Assembly: GCF_023273895.1 (NCBI RefSeq)
Contig: NZ_CP096883.1
Span: forward strand, 1,736,001-1,800,000
Reading direction: 5' to 3'
Length of the DNA: 64,000 nt
From: Sphingobacterium sp. PCS056
GTDB taxonomy: Bacteria > Bacteroidota > Bacteroidia > Sphingobacteriales > Sphingobacteriaceae
The translations under genes and the position numbers were made by a program. How positions within the stretch are numbered: the stretch's first letter is position 1; each line of letters starts with the position of its first letter. The notes under the pieces were generated by a model. It was not told where the DNA came from. It was given only the letters and a program-made list of their open reading frames with translations, and did no database searches. This document shows, in pieces, positions 50,336 to 59,758 of this stretch.

Positions 50336-53269
50336 ATGAATTTAAAATTTATTTCGGTAATAGCTTTTGTGTTCTTATCTAGCGTAACAACTTTTGCACA
50401 GTTGAAAAAGTATGATTGGAAAGAGGCACGTGAAGAAGGCTATACGTATCGTTACGTAACTAACGACCCTACAAATTCTCGTTTTTATACATTGAAAAAC
50501 GGTTTAACAGTGATTTTGAGCCCTTCAAAAAAGGTTCCTCGTATTCAGGCATATATTGCTACTAAAGCTGGTAGTAAAACAGATCCAGCAGATCACACGG
50601 GTTTAGCGCATTATCTTGAACATATGCTTTTCAAGGGGACTGATAAATTTGGGTCTAAAGATTGGGCGAAGGAAAAACCATTACTTGATCAGATTGATGG
50701 GTTGTATGAACAATACAATTCAACAAAAGACGAATCTAAACGTAAAGAAATCTATAAACAAATCGATCAGGTATCTGGTGAGGCTGCTAAATATGCAATC
50801 GCAAATGAATACGATAAGCTGATGAGTGAAATGGGTGCCGAGGGAACCAATGCCTTCACTTCTTTTGAACAGACCGTTTATACTGAGGATATTCCAAACA
50901 ATGTCATCGATAAATTTCTTGCTGTACAAGCCGAACGTTTTCGTAATCCCATATTAAGATTGTTTCATACAGAACTAGAGGCTGTTTACGAAGAGAAAAA
51001 TAGGGGGCTCGATAATGATGGACGTAAATCTGTTGAGGCTATGTTTGAAGCGATGTTTCCTAATAACAATTATGGAAAACAAACAACTATCGGCACGGTA
51101 GAACATTTAAAAAATCCTTCATTAAAAGCAATACGTGAATATTTTCATACTTACTATGTTCCGAACAACATGGGGGTAATTATGTCCGGTGATTTCGATC
51201 CAAATGAGGTTGTGAAGAAAATTGATCAAGCATTCAGTTATATGCAACCAAAGGAAATTCCAGTTTATAAATTTGACCCTGAACAGGATATTAAGCAGCC
51301 TATAGTTAGAGAAGTTAAAGGCCCCGAGTCTGAATTCTTGTTTTTAGGATTTCGCTTTCCTGGAGCATCTACTAAAGATGCACAAATGTTGAATCTGCTT
51401 GGAAATATGTTGACAAATGGTTCCGCAGGCCTAATCGATCTGGATCTGGTGAAATCTCAAAAATTATTGGGTGCAGGTGCATTCCCTTATGTTCTGAAAG
51501 ATTATTCAATGTTGATTATGCAAGCAAATCCTAGCCAAGGGCAATCCTTAGATGATGTCAAATCTTTGATTTTAGCAGAACTTGAGAAACTTCGCAAAGG
51601 AGATTTTTCTGATGATTTGATTACTTCAATTGTAAACAACGAAAAGAAATCGGAGATTTCAAGAAATGAAAGCTATAGTAATCGTGCTGAGGAATTGATG
51701 GATGCTTTTACTTCTGGTGCAGATTGGACTACAGAATTGAGTTATTCGGATAACTTAACTAAAATTACCAAAAAAGATATCATGGATTTTGCATCTAAAT
51801 ATCTGAATGATAATAATTATGTGGTAGTCTATAAGCGTAAGGGTGTTGATGATAATGTTGTAAGAGTGGAGAAACCACCGATTACGCCTGTAGTTGTAAA
51901 CCGTGATGACCAGTCTGCTTTTCTCAAATCTATTGCAAAAATGCCAGAAAGTAAAATTTCACCAGTTTGGTTAGATTATGCCAAAGATATCCAAAAGGGT
52001 TCCTTAAAAGGTGTTGATGTGATTGCTGTTCAAAATAAGGATAACGCTTTATTTAGTTTGACCTATCGCTATGATATTGGAAAATGGAATAATAAGTTAT
52101 TGGCTATTGCGGCAGATTATCTAGAGTTTTTGGGAACTAAAAACAAATCAAGTGAAGATTTTAGTAAAGCATTTTATAAGTTGGCATCTGATTTCTCGGT
52201 GACTTCTGGAAATGAAGAAACGCGGATTAATATTTCAGGATTAAATGAAAATTTTGAACAAACAGTCGCATTAATCCAAGATTTACTGAAGAATAGTGTA
52301 GGTGATGAGGAAGCCCTAAAAGCTTATATCGGGCGTTTGAAAAAATCAAGGACAAATGCAAAAGAGAATAAGGCTTTAATTATGGAAGGACTAAAATCGT
52401 ATGCAAAATATGGTTCTAAAAATCCTTTTAATAATGTGCTTACGGATGAGGAGCTAAATTCAATTAAAGCATCCGATTTAGTTGGTATTTTACATGAGCT
52501 GGCGAATATGAAACATCAGATTTTGTATTACGGCCCTAAAACAACGAGTGAGCTTGTTGCCGTATTGAAGCCTTTAAATACAAATACCAATTTTACTAAG
52601 GTTCAGAAAGCGAATAATTTTGCAGAGTTGCCTACCCCTAAAAATCAAGTGTTATTTGCTAATTTTGACATGAAACAAGCGGAAGTGTTCTGGTTTAGAA
52701 ATTCAGAATTGTATAATTCGAAATACAGTCCTACTGTAGCTTTATTTAATATGTATTTTGGTGGTGGCATGGGAAGTATCGTCTTTCAGACAATTAGAGA
52801 ATCTAAAGCACTAGCTTATTCTACTTATGCCAATTTTGCTTCTCCTGCAAAGAAAGAAAATCATTATTCTGTTGGTGCTTACGTGGGTACACAAGCAGAT
52901 AAATTTAATGAAGCCGTTGTAGGAATGAATGAATTGTTAAATGATTTACCTGATGCTCCGAAAGCCTTGGAAATTGCTAAAGTAAGTTTAGTTAAATCGT
53001 TGGCAAGTGATCGCATTACAAATGCAAATATTTTATCAAATTATTTAAATGCTCAACGATTAGGACTTGTCTCAGATATTCGTAAAGATATATATGAGCA
53101 AGCGCCTCAATTAACTTTTGCAGATTTAAAAACTTTTCACAATAAAGAAATGAGTCGTAGACCATACGTTTACTGTATTGTCGCAAAAGACGAAAATATG
53201 AAAATGGAAGATCTGCAAAAGCTCGGAGAAGTTAAGAAATTAACTTTAGAAGAGTTATTTGGATACTAA
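50336..53269 (+). CDS. Secreted M16-family (pitrilysin-like) zinc metalloprotease
   Basis: The 977 residues start with a signal peptide (ending TTFAQ, 1-22). The active N-terminal M16 domain has the inverted zinc motif HYLEH (92-96) and the third ligand in the ELEAVYEEKNRG region (213-224). A long insertion (about 105-165) lies between them. Two further M16_C domains follow, the last with GGGMGSIVFQTIRESKALAYS. These clamshell proteases degrade peptides in the periplasm. It stands alone between the tRNA terminator and its own terminator. Confidence 0.92.
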   Translation: MNLKFISVIAFVFLSSVTTFAQLKKYDWKEAREEGYTYRYVTNDPTNSRFYTLKNGLTVILSPSKKVPRIQAYIATKAGSKTDPADHTGLAHYLEHMLFKGTDKFGSKDWAKEKPLLDQIDGLYEQYNSTKDESKRKEIYKQIDQVSGEAAKYAIANEYDKLMSEMGAEGTNAFTSFEQTVYTEDIPNNVIDKFLAVQAERFRNPILRLFHTELEAVYEEKNRGLDNDGRKSVEAMFEAMFPNNNYGKQTTIGTVEHLKNPSLKAIREYFHTYYVPNNMGVIMSGDFDPNEVVKKIDQAFSYMQPKEIPVYKFDPEQDIKQPIVREVKGPESEFLFLGFRFPGASTKDAQMLNLLGNMLTNGSAGLIDLDLVKSQKLLGAGAFPYVLKDYSMLIMQANPSQGQSLDDVKSLILAELEKLRKGDFSDDLITSIVNNEKKSEISRNESYSNRAEELMDAFTSGADWTTELSYSDNLTKITKKDIMDFASKYLNDNNYVVVYKRKGVDDNVVRVEKPPITPVVVNRDDQSAFLKSIAKMPESKISPVWLDYAKDIQKGSLKGVDVIAVQNKDNALFSLTYRYDIGKWNNKLLAIAADYLEFLGTKNKSSEDFSKAFYKLASDFSVTSGNEETRINISGLNENFEQTVALIQDLLKNSVGDEEALKAYIGRLKKSRTNAKENKALIMEGLKSYAKYGSKNPFNNVLTDEELNSIKASDLVGILHELANMKHQILYYGPKTTSELVAVLKPLNTNTNFTKVQKANNFAELPTPKNQVLFANFDMKQAEVFWFRNSELYNSKYSPTVALFNMYFGGGMGSIVFQTIRESKALAYSTYANFASPAKKENHYSVGAYVGTQADKFNEAVVGMNELLNDLPDAPKALEIAKVSLVKSLASDRITNANILSNYLNAQRLGLVSDIRKDIYEQAPQLTFADLKTFHNKEMSRRPYVYCIVAKDENMKMEDLQKLGEVKKLTLEELFGY

Positions 53270-53282
53270 TTGTGAAGGAATT

Positions 53283-53312
53283 AGAAAGAGCAGGAAAAAT
53301 CCTGCTCTTTCT
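53283..53312. terminator. Bidirectional terminator between the M16 and DUF1080 genes
   Basis: AGAAAGAGCAGGA, loop AAAA, TCCTGCTCTTTCT: a 13-bp perfect stem between converging genes. Confidence 0.88.
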
Positions 53313-53314
53313 AT

Positions 53315-54037
53315 TTACAATACTTTTATTTTGATATTGCGGAAAGAAACTTCATCTGTATGGTTTTGCAACGCAATTTTTCCTTTTTGAAATGTACCAA
53401 AGTCAGGATAGTTTTTCATATTGGTATTGGCGACCATATCTATCCATGCTTGTGTATTGGTGCTGTCTTCGAATGTCAATTTGCCATTTAGCCAAAAACT
53501 AACTTTGCCTTTATCTTGGATGATTCGTGATGCATTCCATTCATTGAAAGGGTTAGGTTTCGAATTTGTTCCAATAACCTTTACAGAGTAAAGAGATCCT
53601 GCCCAATGTGTAGAATCTACTTGATGACGTGGTTCGGAATTGGCATTATCCAAAAGTTGCATTTCAAGACCTGTCACAAATGTCGCATCATATTTTGGAT
53701 CTTCTTGCACATCGATAAACACACCGCTATTTCCTCCTTTAGCAACTTTCCATTCAAATTTTAAATCAAAATTTTCATAGGTTTCATTGGTAACTAAGTC
53801 TCCAAATATTCCCGTTTTTACTGTGGGATCACATAATATTGCCCCATCTTTTACAATCCATTTGGAAGGTTGGTTTCCCTGATTGTAAATGTGCCAATTA
53901 TTGATGTCTTTTCCATTAAAGAGTAATTGCCATCCTTCTTTCTCTTCTGTTGAAGTTAAGATGTTATTTTCATGAATTTGCCTGCAAGAAGTTAATAATG
54001 CAAGTGATAATATGAGATATGATAACTTTAATTTCAT
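53315..54037 (-). CDS. DUF1080 (3-keto-disaccharide hydrolase-like) lipoprotein
   Basis: I start at the ATG at 54037 (MKLKLSYLI), which gives a clean lipoprotein signal (LALLTSCRQ, lipidated Cys18) and 240 residues. An upstream ATG 26 codons earlier would bury this signal. The DUF1080 jelly-roll covers about 35-238, with GWQLLFNGKDINNWHIY, WIVKDGAILCD, YENFDLKFEWKVAKGGNSGVFI and a closing VSFRNIKIKVL. The fold is concanavalin-like. Some members hydrolyse 3-keto-glycosides; activity here is unknown. It is likely transcribed alone. Confidence 0.85.
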   Translation of the reverse strand: MKLKLSYLILSLALLTSCRQIHENNILTSTEEKEGWQLLFNGKDINNWHIYNQGNQPSKWIVKDGAILCDPTVKTGIFGDLVTNETYENFDLKFEWKVAKGGNSGVFIDVQEDPKYDATFVTGLEMQLLDNANSEPRHQVDSTHWAGSLYSVKVIGTNSKPNPFNEWNASRIIQDKGKVSFWLNGKLTFEDSTNTQAWIDMVANTNMKNYPDFGTFQKGKIALQNHTDEVSFRNIKIKVL

Positions 54038-54093
54038 ATGCTTTGGTTTTTGAAACAAAATACGAAAATTTGGAATGTAATTCGAGTTAAATG

Positions 54094-54124
54094 AAATAGC
54101 CAATGTGAGTGGCATTGGCTATTT
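54094..54124 (-). terminator. Terminator of the FMN reductase gene
   Basis: AAATAGCCAATG and CATTGGCTATTT form a 12-bp perfect stem 17 bases behind the FMN reductase stop, on the minus strand. Confidence 0.7.
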
Positions 54125-54140
54125 TAATTTCTTCTATTTT

Positions 54141-54662
54141 TTAAAAGTGGATAAGCTCTTCAATTTGCTCATCTATGGCTCTAATTGTTTCATCATGAAT
54201 AAAAGTGTATTCCTCATTAATTTCATTTTGGATTTGTGGTAAAAATATTTTCAAAGGTAAGACATGCATCCGTAAGTAATTACAAATCCCTGTGAGGTGA
54301 TCTATTCCTCTCAAATTGCCGTATCGCCCAGATGAAATGCCTACTAATGCCGCTTTTTTATGATAAAAACTAATTGGAAAACTACATGCATCTATAAAAA
54401 TCTTAAGTACTCCAGGAATACTTCCATTATACTCTGGCGTGATAAAAATAAATTTATCTGCATCGGAGACAAGTTGTTGTATCTTTTGAAATTCGTCGCT
54501 TCTCTGACCATACAAATCAGAAACAATAACATCTGCAGGCAGATCTGTTAAAGGTAATATTTGACAGTTTTCGCCACTTTTTTTTAACTGCTTCTGATAG
54601 TATTGTGCAATTTTTAGTGTCTTACTTTTGGGACGATTCGTTCCCGAAATTATTAAAATCAT
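54141..54662 (-). CDS. NADPH-dependent FMN reductase family flavoprotein
   Basis: The 173 residues form a flavodoxin-like fold. IISGTNRPKSKTLKIA (about 3-18) is the phosphate-binding loop for FMN, ITPEYNGSIPGVLKIFIDACS (about 75-95) the typical isoalloxazine-side segment, and GISSGRYGNLRGIDHL the third loop. It should reduce FMN or quinone/azo-type acceptors with NAD(P)H in the cytoplasm. The physiological substrate cannot be told. It is divergent from parA across 227 bases. Confidence 0.88.
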   Translation of the reverse strand: MILIISGTNRPKSKTLKIAQYYQKQLKKSGENCQILPLTDLPADVIVSDLYGQRSDEFQKIQQLVSDADKFIFITPEYNGSIPGVLKIFIDACSFPISFYHKKAALVGISSGRYGNLRGIDHLTGICNYLRMHVLPLKIFLPQIQNEINEEYTFIHDETIRAIDEQIEELIHF

Positions 54663-54889
54663 TGTCTAGTTGTAACTTATAAAAACCCGCCGAACAAAGT
54701 GGATGTATATCCTGATTTTTTGTATCTTAGCATCTTGAGGATCTATTCCTTTAGATACTTTCAAAAGTAATAAATAAGCACCATTTAAGTGTTTTTTACA
54801 AGGAAGAATTTATGAATGAACAGAATAATCCTTTTTTGTGACTTTAGATTCACAAAATAATATTTTATAAAGAAAGAATTTCATTCGAA

Positions 54890-55687
54890 ATGGGTAAAAT
54901 TATATCAATTGCAAATCAAAAGGGTGGTGTTGGTAAAACGACAACATCAATCAATTTGGCGGCTAGTTTAGCTGTTTTAGAATATAAAACCTTATTGGTT
55001 GACGCTGATCCGCAAGCAAACTCTACTTCTGGAATTGGATTTGATCCAAGAACGATTAAGGAAAGTATATATGAATGTTTGGTAAATGATTTGGATCCTC
55101 GCGATGCAATTCAAGCTACAGAGACCCCTAACCTAGATTTATTACCCGCTCATATTGATTTGGTTGGTGCTGAAATTGAAATGATCAATATGCACGAACG
55201 TGAATATAAGATGAAAAAAATCTTAGATCAGGTTAAAGATGATTATGATTTTATCATTATTGATTGTTCTCCTTCTCTCGGTTTGATTACCATTAACGCA
55301 TTATCCGCATCTAATTCGGTTGTGATACCAGTACAGTGTGAGTATTTTGCACTTGAGGGATTAGGCAAATTATTGAATACGATTAAAATCGTTCAGACAC
55401 GTTTAAATACCAGTTTGGAAATTGAAGGTATTTTGCTGACGATGTACGATGTACGTCTTCGTTTATCCAACCAAGTGGTAGAAGAGGTCAAAACACACTT
55501 TACGGATTTAGTATTTGATACAATCATTCAGCGTAATACGCGATTGAGTGAAGCCCCAAGTTTTGGTATTTCTGTTATAATGCACGATGCATCGTGCAAA
55601 GGAGCTATCAACTATTTAAATTTGGCTAGAGAAATTTTACATAAGAACGGACATCTAAAAGAATTAGATTCAACAGTTACACTATAA
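54890..55687 (+). CDS. parA: Chromosome-partitioning ATPase ParA (Soj)
   Basis: ParA moves ParB-parS complexes along the nucleoid for chromosome segregation. The 265 residues have the deviant Walker A KGGVGKTT (11-18), the VDADPQANST A' motif (about 39-48), Walker B FIIIDCSPSLG (about 117-127) and the VQTRLN/EAPSFG regions typical of Soj. parB begins one base after the stop, so the two are co-expressed. The position beside housekeeping genes shows a chromosomal rather than a plasmid system. I saw no parS site in the window. Confidence 0.95.
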   Translation: MGKIISIANQKGGVGKTTTSINLAASLAVLEYKTLLVDADPQANSTSGIGFDPRTIKESIYECLVNDLDPRDAIQATETPNLDLLPAHIDLVGAEIEMINMHEREYKMKKILDQVKDDYDFIIIDCSPSLGLITINALSASNSVVIPVQCEYFALEGLGKLLNTIKIVQTRLNTSLEIEGILLTMYDVRLRLSNQVVEEVKTHFTDLVFDTIIQRNTRLSEAPSFGISVIMHDASCKGAINYLNLAREILHKNGHLKELDSTVTL

Positions 55688-55688
55688 T

Positions 55689-56615
55689 ATGGCAGCACAA
55701 CAGCGAAAAACAGGTCTAGGAAGAGGATTAGGTGCCTTATTAAATGATAGTACCGATCTGCCTGAACGGAATTCAGATGCGGAAATATCTCGAATAGAGG
55801 CTCCAAAAAAATCAAAAGAATCTGGGAATATTAGTACGGTAAATGTGGATACTATTGAAATGAACCCATTTCAGCCCCGTACTGATTTTGACCCCCAAGC
55901 ATTGCAAGAACTTTCTGAATCGATCCTACTGCAAGGTTTGATTCAACCCATTACTGTTCGGAAAATCGGTGAAAATAGTTATCAGTTAATTTCGGGAGAG
56001 CGTCGTTACAGGGCTTCAAAATTGGCAGGTATCACTGAAATTCCTGCTTATATCCGGACAGCTAATGACCAACAAATGTTGGAAATGGCTTTGATCGAAA
56101 ATATTCAACGTGAAAATCTGAACGCTATCGAGGTGGCTTTGAGTTTTCAACGTATGATCGAAGAGTGTAATTTGAAACAAGAGGAATTGGGGGAACGGGT
56201 AAGTAAAAACCGCTCTACTGTAACTAACTATCTGCGCCTATTAAAATTACCGCCAGTCATTCAAGCGGCTATCCGCGACGGAGAATTGACAATGGGACAC
56301 GCTCGTGCACTTATTAATGTTGCAGAGGTTGATAAACAATTGTATATTTTCAAATTAATTGTTGATTTAGGGCTGTCTGTACGTAAGGCAGAAGAACTTG
56401 TTCGCGAGATTCAAAACGGAAATAAAAAGAAAACACAAAAGGATAAAAATGCACCTAAATCTTTTCAATTTCAAAAAATTGAAGATGATTTGGCATCTAA
56501 GTTTTCATCTCGGGTCAAGTTAAATCTGAAGAGTGCAAAAGGAAAGGGAGCAATTGAAATTCCTTTTGAATCCGAAGATGATCTGAGTCGTATTTTGGAA
56601 TTATTAGACTGGTAA
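55689..56615 (+). CDS. parB: Chromosome-partitioning protein ParB
   Basis: ParB binds parS and spreads along DNA as a CTP-dependent clamp. The 308 residues show the N-terminal GLGRGLGALL motif (9-18), then the ParB N-terminal domain with IEMNPFQPRTDFD, LIQPITVRKIG, LISGERRYRASKLAG (the CTP-binding GERR box, about 100-103) and ALIENIQRENLNAIE. An HTH follows (about 160-205) and the dimerisation domain is at the C-terminus. It is spaced one base from both parA and the next gene. Confidence 0.96.
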   Translation: MAAQQRKTGLGRGLGALLNDSTDLPERNSDAEISRIEAPKKSKESGNISTVNVDTIEMNPFQPRTDFDPQALQELSESILLQGLIQPITVRKIGENSYQLISGERRYRASKLAGITEIPAYIRTANDQQMLEMALIENIQRENLNAIEVALSFQRMIEECNLKQEELGERVSKNRSTVTNYLRLLKLPPVIQAAIRDGELTMGHARALINVAEVDKQLYIFKLIVDLGLSVRKAEELVREIQNGNKKKTQKDKNAPKSFQFQKIEDDLASKFSSRVKLNLKSAKGKGAIEIPFESEDDLSRILELLDW

Positions 56616-56616
56616 G

Positions 56617-57342
56617 ATGTATAGAGCGATCAGTTTATTGTTTTCAATTTTTATATTTTTTGTGGCACAAGCACAGAAAGTTGATTCTAAAGGAAAAGTG
56701 GCTTTAAAAACTATTGCTGTATCAGATTCAACTAAAAAGGTTTCAGCCGTACAGGATACAATAAAAAAAGAAAGCCGTAGAGAAAGAAAGCGGAGAGAAA
56801 GAGCCGAAGAAGAAGCAAAAACTCCAAAAATTTTTAAGGATTCTACACGTCTTGCTATTGAAGCAAAAACTGCGACAGCTTGGAAACGATCTTTGATCCT
56901 TCCTGGATGGGGACAGTATACAAACAAAGGTCTGTGGTGGATTAAAATACCAATCATCTACGGAGGATTTGTATCTACAGCGCTTGTATTTGATTTTAAT
57001 AATCGTTACTATAAAGAACTTATTGCAGAACTAGATTACCGTTATAAAAATAATAATGCGGTAAATAATCCCGCATATGCAGGAGCTCAAACCCAAGGTC
57101 TTATCAGTGCAAAGGATTATGCTCGCCGTAATCGTGACCTCATGGTGCTTTTGACCGTGGGTTTATACGGATTAAATGTTGCTGAAGCTTATGTAGATTC
57201 CATGATTAAAAATCGTTGGAGCATTAACTCTGAAAAGTTAACATTTACAATTAGGCCTACAGTTTTACAGGGACCCTCGACAAATTTTGCTTATAATGCT
57301 GTTCCAAATATTGGATTGAAATTATCCATGAAAATAAAATAA
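56617..57342 (+). CDS. DUF5683-like membrane protein
   Basis: The 241 residues begin with a signal peptide (ending VAQAQ, about 20), then a charged Lys/Arg/Glu-rich stretch (about 45-80). The conserved core AWKRSLILPGWGQYTNKGLWWIKIPIIYGGFVSTAL contains a membrane segment (about 108-130). A second hydrophobic stretch is near 172-190 (LMVLLTVGLYGLNVAEAYVDSM). It resembles the DUF5683 family, which sits between parB and dapB in many Bacteroidota. Function unknown. It starts one base after parB, so it belongs to the par operon. Confidence 0.8.
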   Translation: MYRAISLLFSIFIFFVAQAQKVDSKGKVALKTIAVSDSTKKVSAVQDTIKKESRRERKRRERAEEEAKTPKIFKDSTRLAIEAKTATAWKRSLILPGWGQYTNKGLWWIKIPIIYGGFVSTALVFDFNNRYYKELIAELDYRYKNNNAVNNPAYAGAQTQGLISAKDYARRNRDLMVLLTVGLYGLNVAEAYVDSMIKNRWSINSEKLTFTIRPTVLQGPSTNFAYNAVPNIGLKLSMKIK

Positions 57343-57354
57343 AAATATATAACT

Positions 57355-57362
57355 TAAATTTG
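57355..57362 (+). promoter_or_regulatory. Candidate -7 box for dapB
   Basis: TAAATTTG matches TAnnTTTG exactly, 64 bases before dapB. No TTG is at the right distance. Confidence 0.3.
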
Positions 57363-57425
57363 TATTCAAGCATGACTGCAACATACTAATTTGGTCTTCT
57401 TTATTAAATATGATCTGAAAAAGAT

Positions 57426-58172
57426 ATGAAAATTGTATTATTCGGCTACGGCAAAATGGGCCAAATTATTGAGAAATTTGCTCAGAAGAGAGGGCATGAG
57501 ATTCATTTGATTGTCAATAGTGAAAATCGTAACCTAATTACGGTGGCTAATTTAGTAGGCGCGGACGTTGCGATTGACTTTGGTGTACCTCAGGCTGCAT
57601 TATCGAATATGGAGTTGTGTTTAGAAGCTAATCTTCCTATCGTGATGGGAACAACTGGCTGGTATGAACATCTTGATGCGATTAAAGAGAGATGTCTATC
57701 TGTTGATGGTTCGATTTTATATGGATCTAATTTTTCGATTGGTGTAAATATTTTTTTTCACATCAATAAAATGTTAGCCAAAGCAATTCAGCCTTATAAA
57801 GCATACGATGTGCAAGTAGAAGAAATTCATCATATCCATAAATTAGATGCTCCAAGCGGAACTGCTATTACAATAGCTGAAGGAATTTTGAATAATAGTG
57901 ATGTTAAAACAGCTTGGGTCAATTCTTTAGTAGGCGATGGCGAAGAGGAGATCATCCCTAAAGCAAACGAATTATTGATAGAAAGTCACCGGATTGAAGA
58001 GGTACCAGGAACACATACGGTTGTGTATAGTTCGGAAGTTGATCAGATCGAATTTAAACATATGGCACATAATCGCGATGGTTTTGCTTTAGGTTCTGTG
58101 ATTGCCGCTGAATGGTTATTTGGAAAACAAGGATTCTATCAAGTAACAGAAATGTTTGATTTTAATAGGTAA
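57426..58172 (+). CDS. dapB: 4-hydroxy-tetrahydrodipicolinate reductase DapB
   Basis: DapB reduces HTPA to tetrahydrodipicolinate with NAD(P)H on the route to diaminopimelate and lysine. The 248 residues have the nucleotide motif FGYGKMGQII (6-15), MGTTGW (about 75-80), GSNFSIGVNIF (about 99-109) and the catalytic HHIHKLDAPSGTA segment (about 138-150) with the acid/base His pair and Lys. It is preceded by the par-DUF5683 operon and followed by lepB after 107 bases. Confidence 0.95.
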   Translation: MKIVLFGYGKMGQIIEKFAQKRGHEIHLIVNSENRNLITVANLVGADVAIDFGVPQAALSNMELCLEANLPIVMGTTGWYEHLDAIKERCLSVDGSILYGSNFSIGVNIFFHINKMLAKAIQPYKAYDVQVEEIHHIHKLDAPSGTAITIAEGILNNSDVKTAWVNSLVGDGEEEIIPKANELLIESHRIEEVPGTHTVVYSSEVDQIEFKHMAHNRDGFALGSVIAAEWLFGKQGFYQVTEMFDFNR

Positions 58173-58279
58173 TGCAATTCGCTTTTTAACGTTAAAATTA
58201 CGTGGTTCTGTAACGAACCTAATAGGTATGATACTAATTGAAATATTACGTTATTAAAAAATAAAACTTAGAGAAACTT

Positions 58280-59704
58280 ATGTGGTATATTATTTTTGCC
58301 GTCTTAACAGTTGTAGCCCATTATGGGCTTTGGAAATTATTTGTTAAAGCAGGCAGACAGGGGTGGGAAGCACTAGTTCCATTTTATCGTGAGTATGTAA
58401 TGGCTCAATTGACTGGTCGTGCAAAATGGATAGTAATCTTATTACTAGTACCGATTGTAAATATCTTTATATTTTATGGTCTATACCTAGATTTGATAAA
58501 GGCATTTGGGAAAAGACGATTTTGGGAAAATGCTGCGGCTGTTTTAGTTCCATTTATCGTATTGCCCATATGGGCTAATGATCCTTTAGTCAAGTACTTA
58601 GGAAATCCTAATTCTGAAGAGTTTAAAAAGAAATATTTTTATAAAAAATCAATGGCTCGAGAATGGGCTGATGCAATTGTTTTTGCAACTGTAGCCGCTT
58701 CTTTGATTCGTGGTTTCTTGATTGAAGCTTATATGATTCCAACAGGTTCAATGGAACGTACGTTGCTAGTTGGTGACTTTTTGTTTGTCAGTAAGCTAAA
58801 CTATGGGCCACGTGTCCCGATGACGCCATTGGCATTTCCTTTTGCGCACCATACGATGCCATTGACAGGTGGAAAAGCTTATTCTGAATTAATCGAACTA
58901 CCTTATAAACGTTTGCCTGGATTTCAGGACATCAAAAGAAATGATGTTGTTGTATTTAATTATCCTATGGAAGCAGATGCTCCTTATAACAGACCTGTTG
59001 ATAAACGTGAGAATTATATCAAGCGTTGTGTAGGTATGCCAGGTGATGAAGTTTCCATGTCAAATGCGGTATTATATGTGAATGGTAAACCTGGCTTTAA
59101 TCCTCCAGAGGGACAATTGGACTATATCGTGGTAACAGATCAAACGGGATTAGATATGCGCGTCATGAGAGATAAACGATTAGAAACAGTAGACACCGGT
59201 CAACCTAATATTTATCAGGTTTTTATGACAGCAGATGAAGCTGCAATGGTTAAAGGCTGGATGAATGTCAAAGAAGTGGTACCAAATATTCGTAAAGCTG
59301 GTGAGAATGAAGATGGAACATTTCCACATGTATCTGCTCTGAACTGGAACTTTGATAACTTTGGCCCAATTAAAATTCCTAGCAAAGGCTGGACAGTACA
59401 ATTAGATAGTGCAACCATGCCACTTTATGAGCGTGCAATTACTGTATATGAAGGAAATAAGTTAGAGAATAAGACCGATGGGATTTATATCAATGGGGTT
59501 AAAGCTAATTCATATACCTTTAAAATGAATTATTATTGGATGATGGGTGACAATAGACACAATTCATTAGATTCACGTGGATGGGGTTTTGTTCCAGAGG
59601 ATCATATAGTCGGTAAAGCATTATTTACTTGGTTGAGTCTTGATGAATTAGGTTCTGGATTATCTAAAATAAGATGGAATAGGATATTCAAAGGAATAGA
59701 ATAA
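58280..59704 (+). CDS. lepB: Signal peptidase I with N-terminal DUF5684-type membrane domain
   Basis: LepB removes signal peptides from exported proteins at the inner membrane. In the 474 residues, about 1-105 form a three-helix membrane domain (GRQGWEALVPFYREYVMAQ, then hydrophobic helices) of the DUF5684 type, unusual outside Bacteroidota. The S26 domain follows with the nucleophile Ser157 in IPTGSMERTL, the general-base Lys248 in ENYIKRCVGMPGDEV, and box E MGDNRHNSLDSRGWGFV (about 430-446). A large insertion (about 255-410) separates Lys248 from box E, typical of these long Bacteroidota enzymes. Confidence 0.93.
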   Translation: MWYIIFAVLTVVAHYGLWKLFVKAGRQGWEALVPFYREYVMAQLTGRAKWIVILLLVPIVNIFIFYGLYLDLIKAFGKRRFWENAAAVLVPFIVLPIWANDPLVKYLGNPNSEEFKKKYFYKKSMAREWADAIVFATVAASLIRGFLIEAYMIPTGSMERTLLVGDFLFVSKLNYGPRVPMTPLAFPFAHHTMPLTGGKAYSELIELPYKRLPGFQDIKRNDVVVFNYPMEADAPYNRPVDKRENYIKRCVGMPGDEVSMSNAVLYVNGKPGFNPPEGQLDYIVVTDQTGLDMRVMRDKRLETVDTGQPNIYQVFMTADEAAMVKGWMNVKEVVPNIRKAGENEDGTFPHVSALNWNFDNFGPIKIPSKGWTVQLDSATMPLYERAITVYEGNKLENKTDGIYINGVKANSYTFKMNYYWMMGDNRHNSLDSRGWGFVPEDHIVGKALFTWLSLDELGSGLSKIRWNRIFKGIE

Positions 59705-59715
59705 CATAGCATCAT

Positions 59716-59758
59716 AAAAAAGAAAGGGCTTTACACTGTGTAAAGCCCTTTCTTTTTT
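59716..59758. terminator. Strong bidirectional terminator between lepB and pdxJ
   Basis: AAAAAAGAAAGGGCTTTACAC and its exact reverse complement form a 21-bp stem around a single central base, with A- and T-runs at both ends. It serves both converging genes. Confidence 0.93.

Noticed and set aside
54038..54115. 26-residue N-terminal extension of the DUF1080 protein
   Set aside because: It would place non-signal residues ahead of a clear lipoprotein signal that starts at the ATG at 54037.
54890..56615. parA-parB as evidence of a plasmid or integrated element
   Set aside because: The genes are followed by DUF5683, dapB and lepB, the normal chromosomal order in Bacteroidota. No replication gene or integrase is near.
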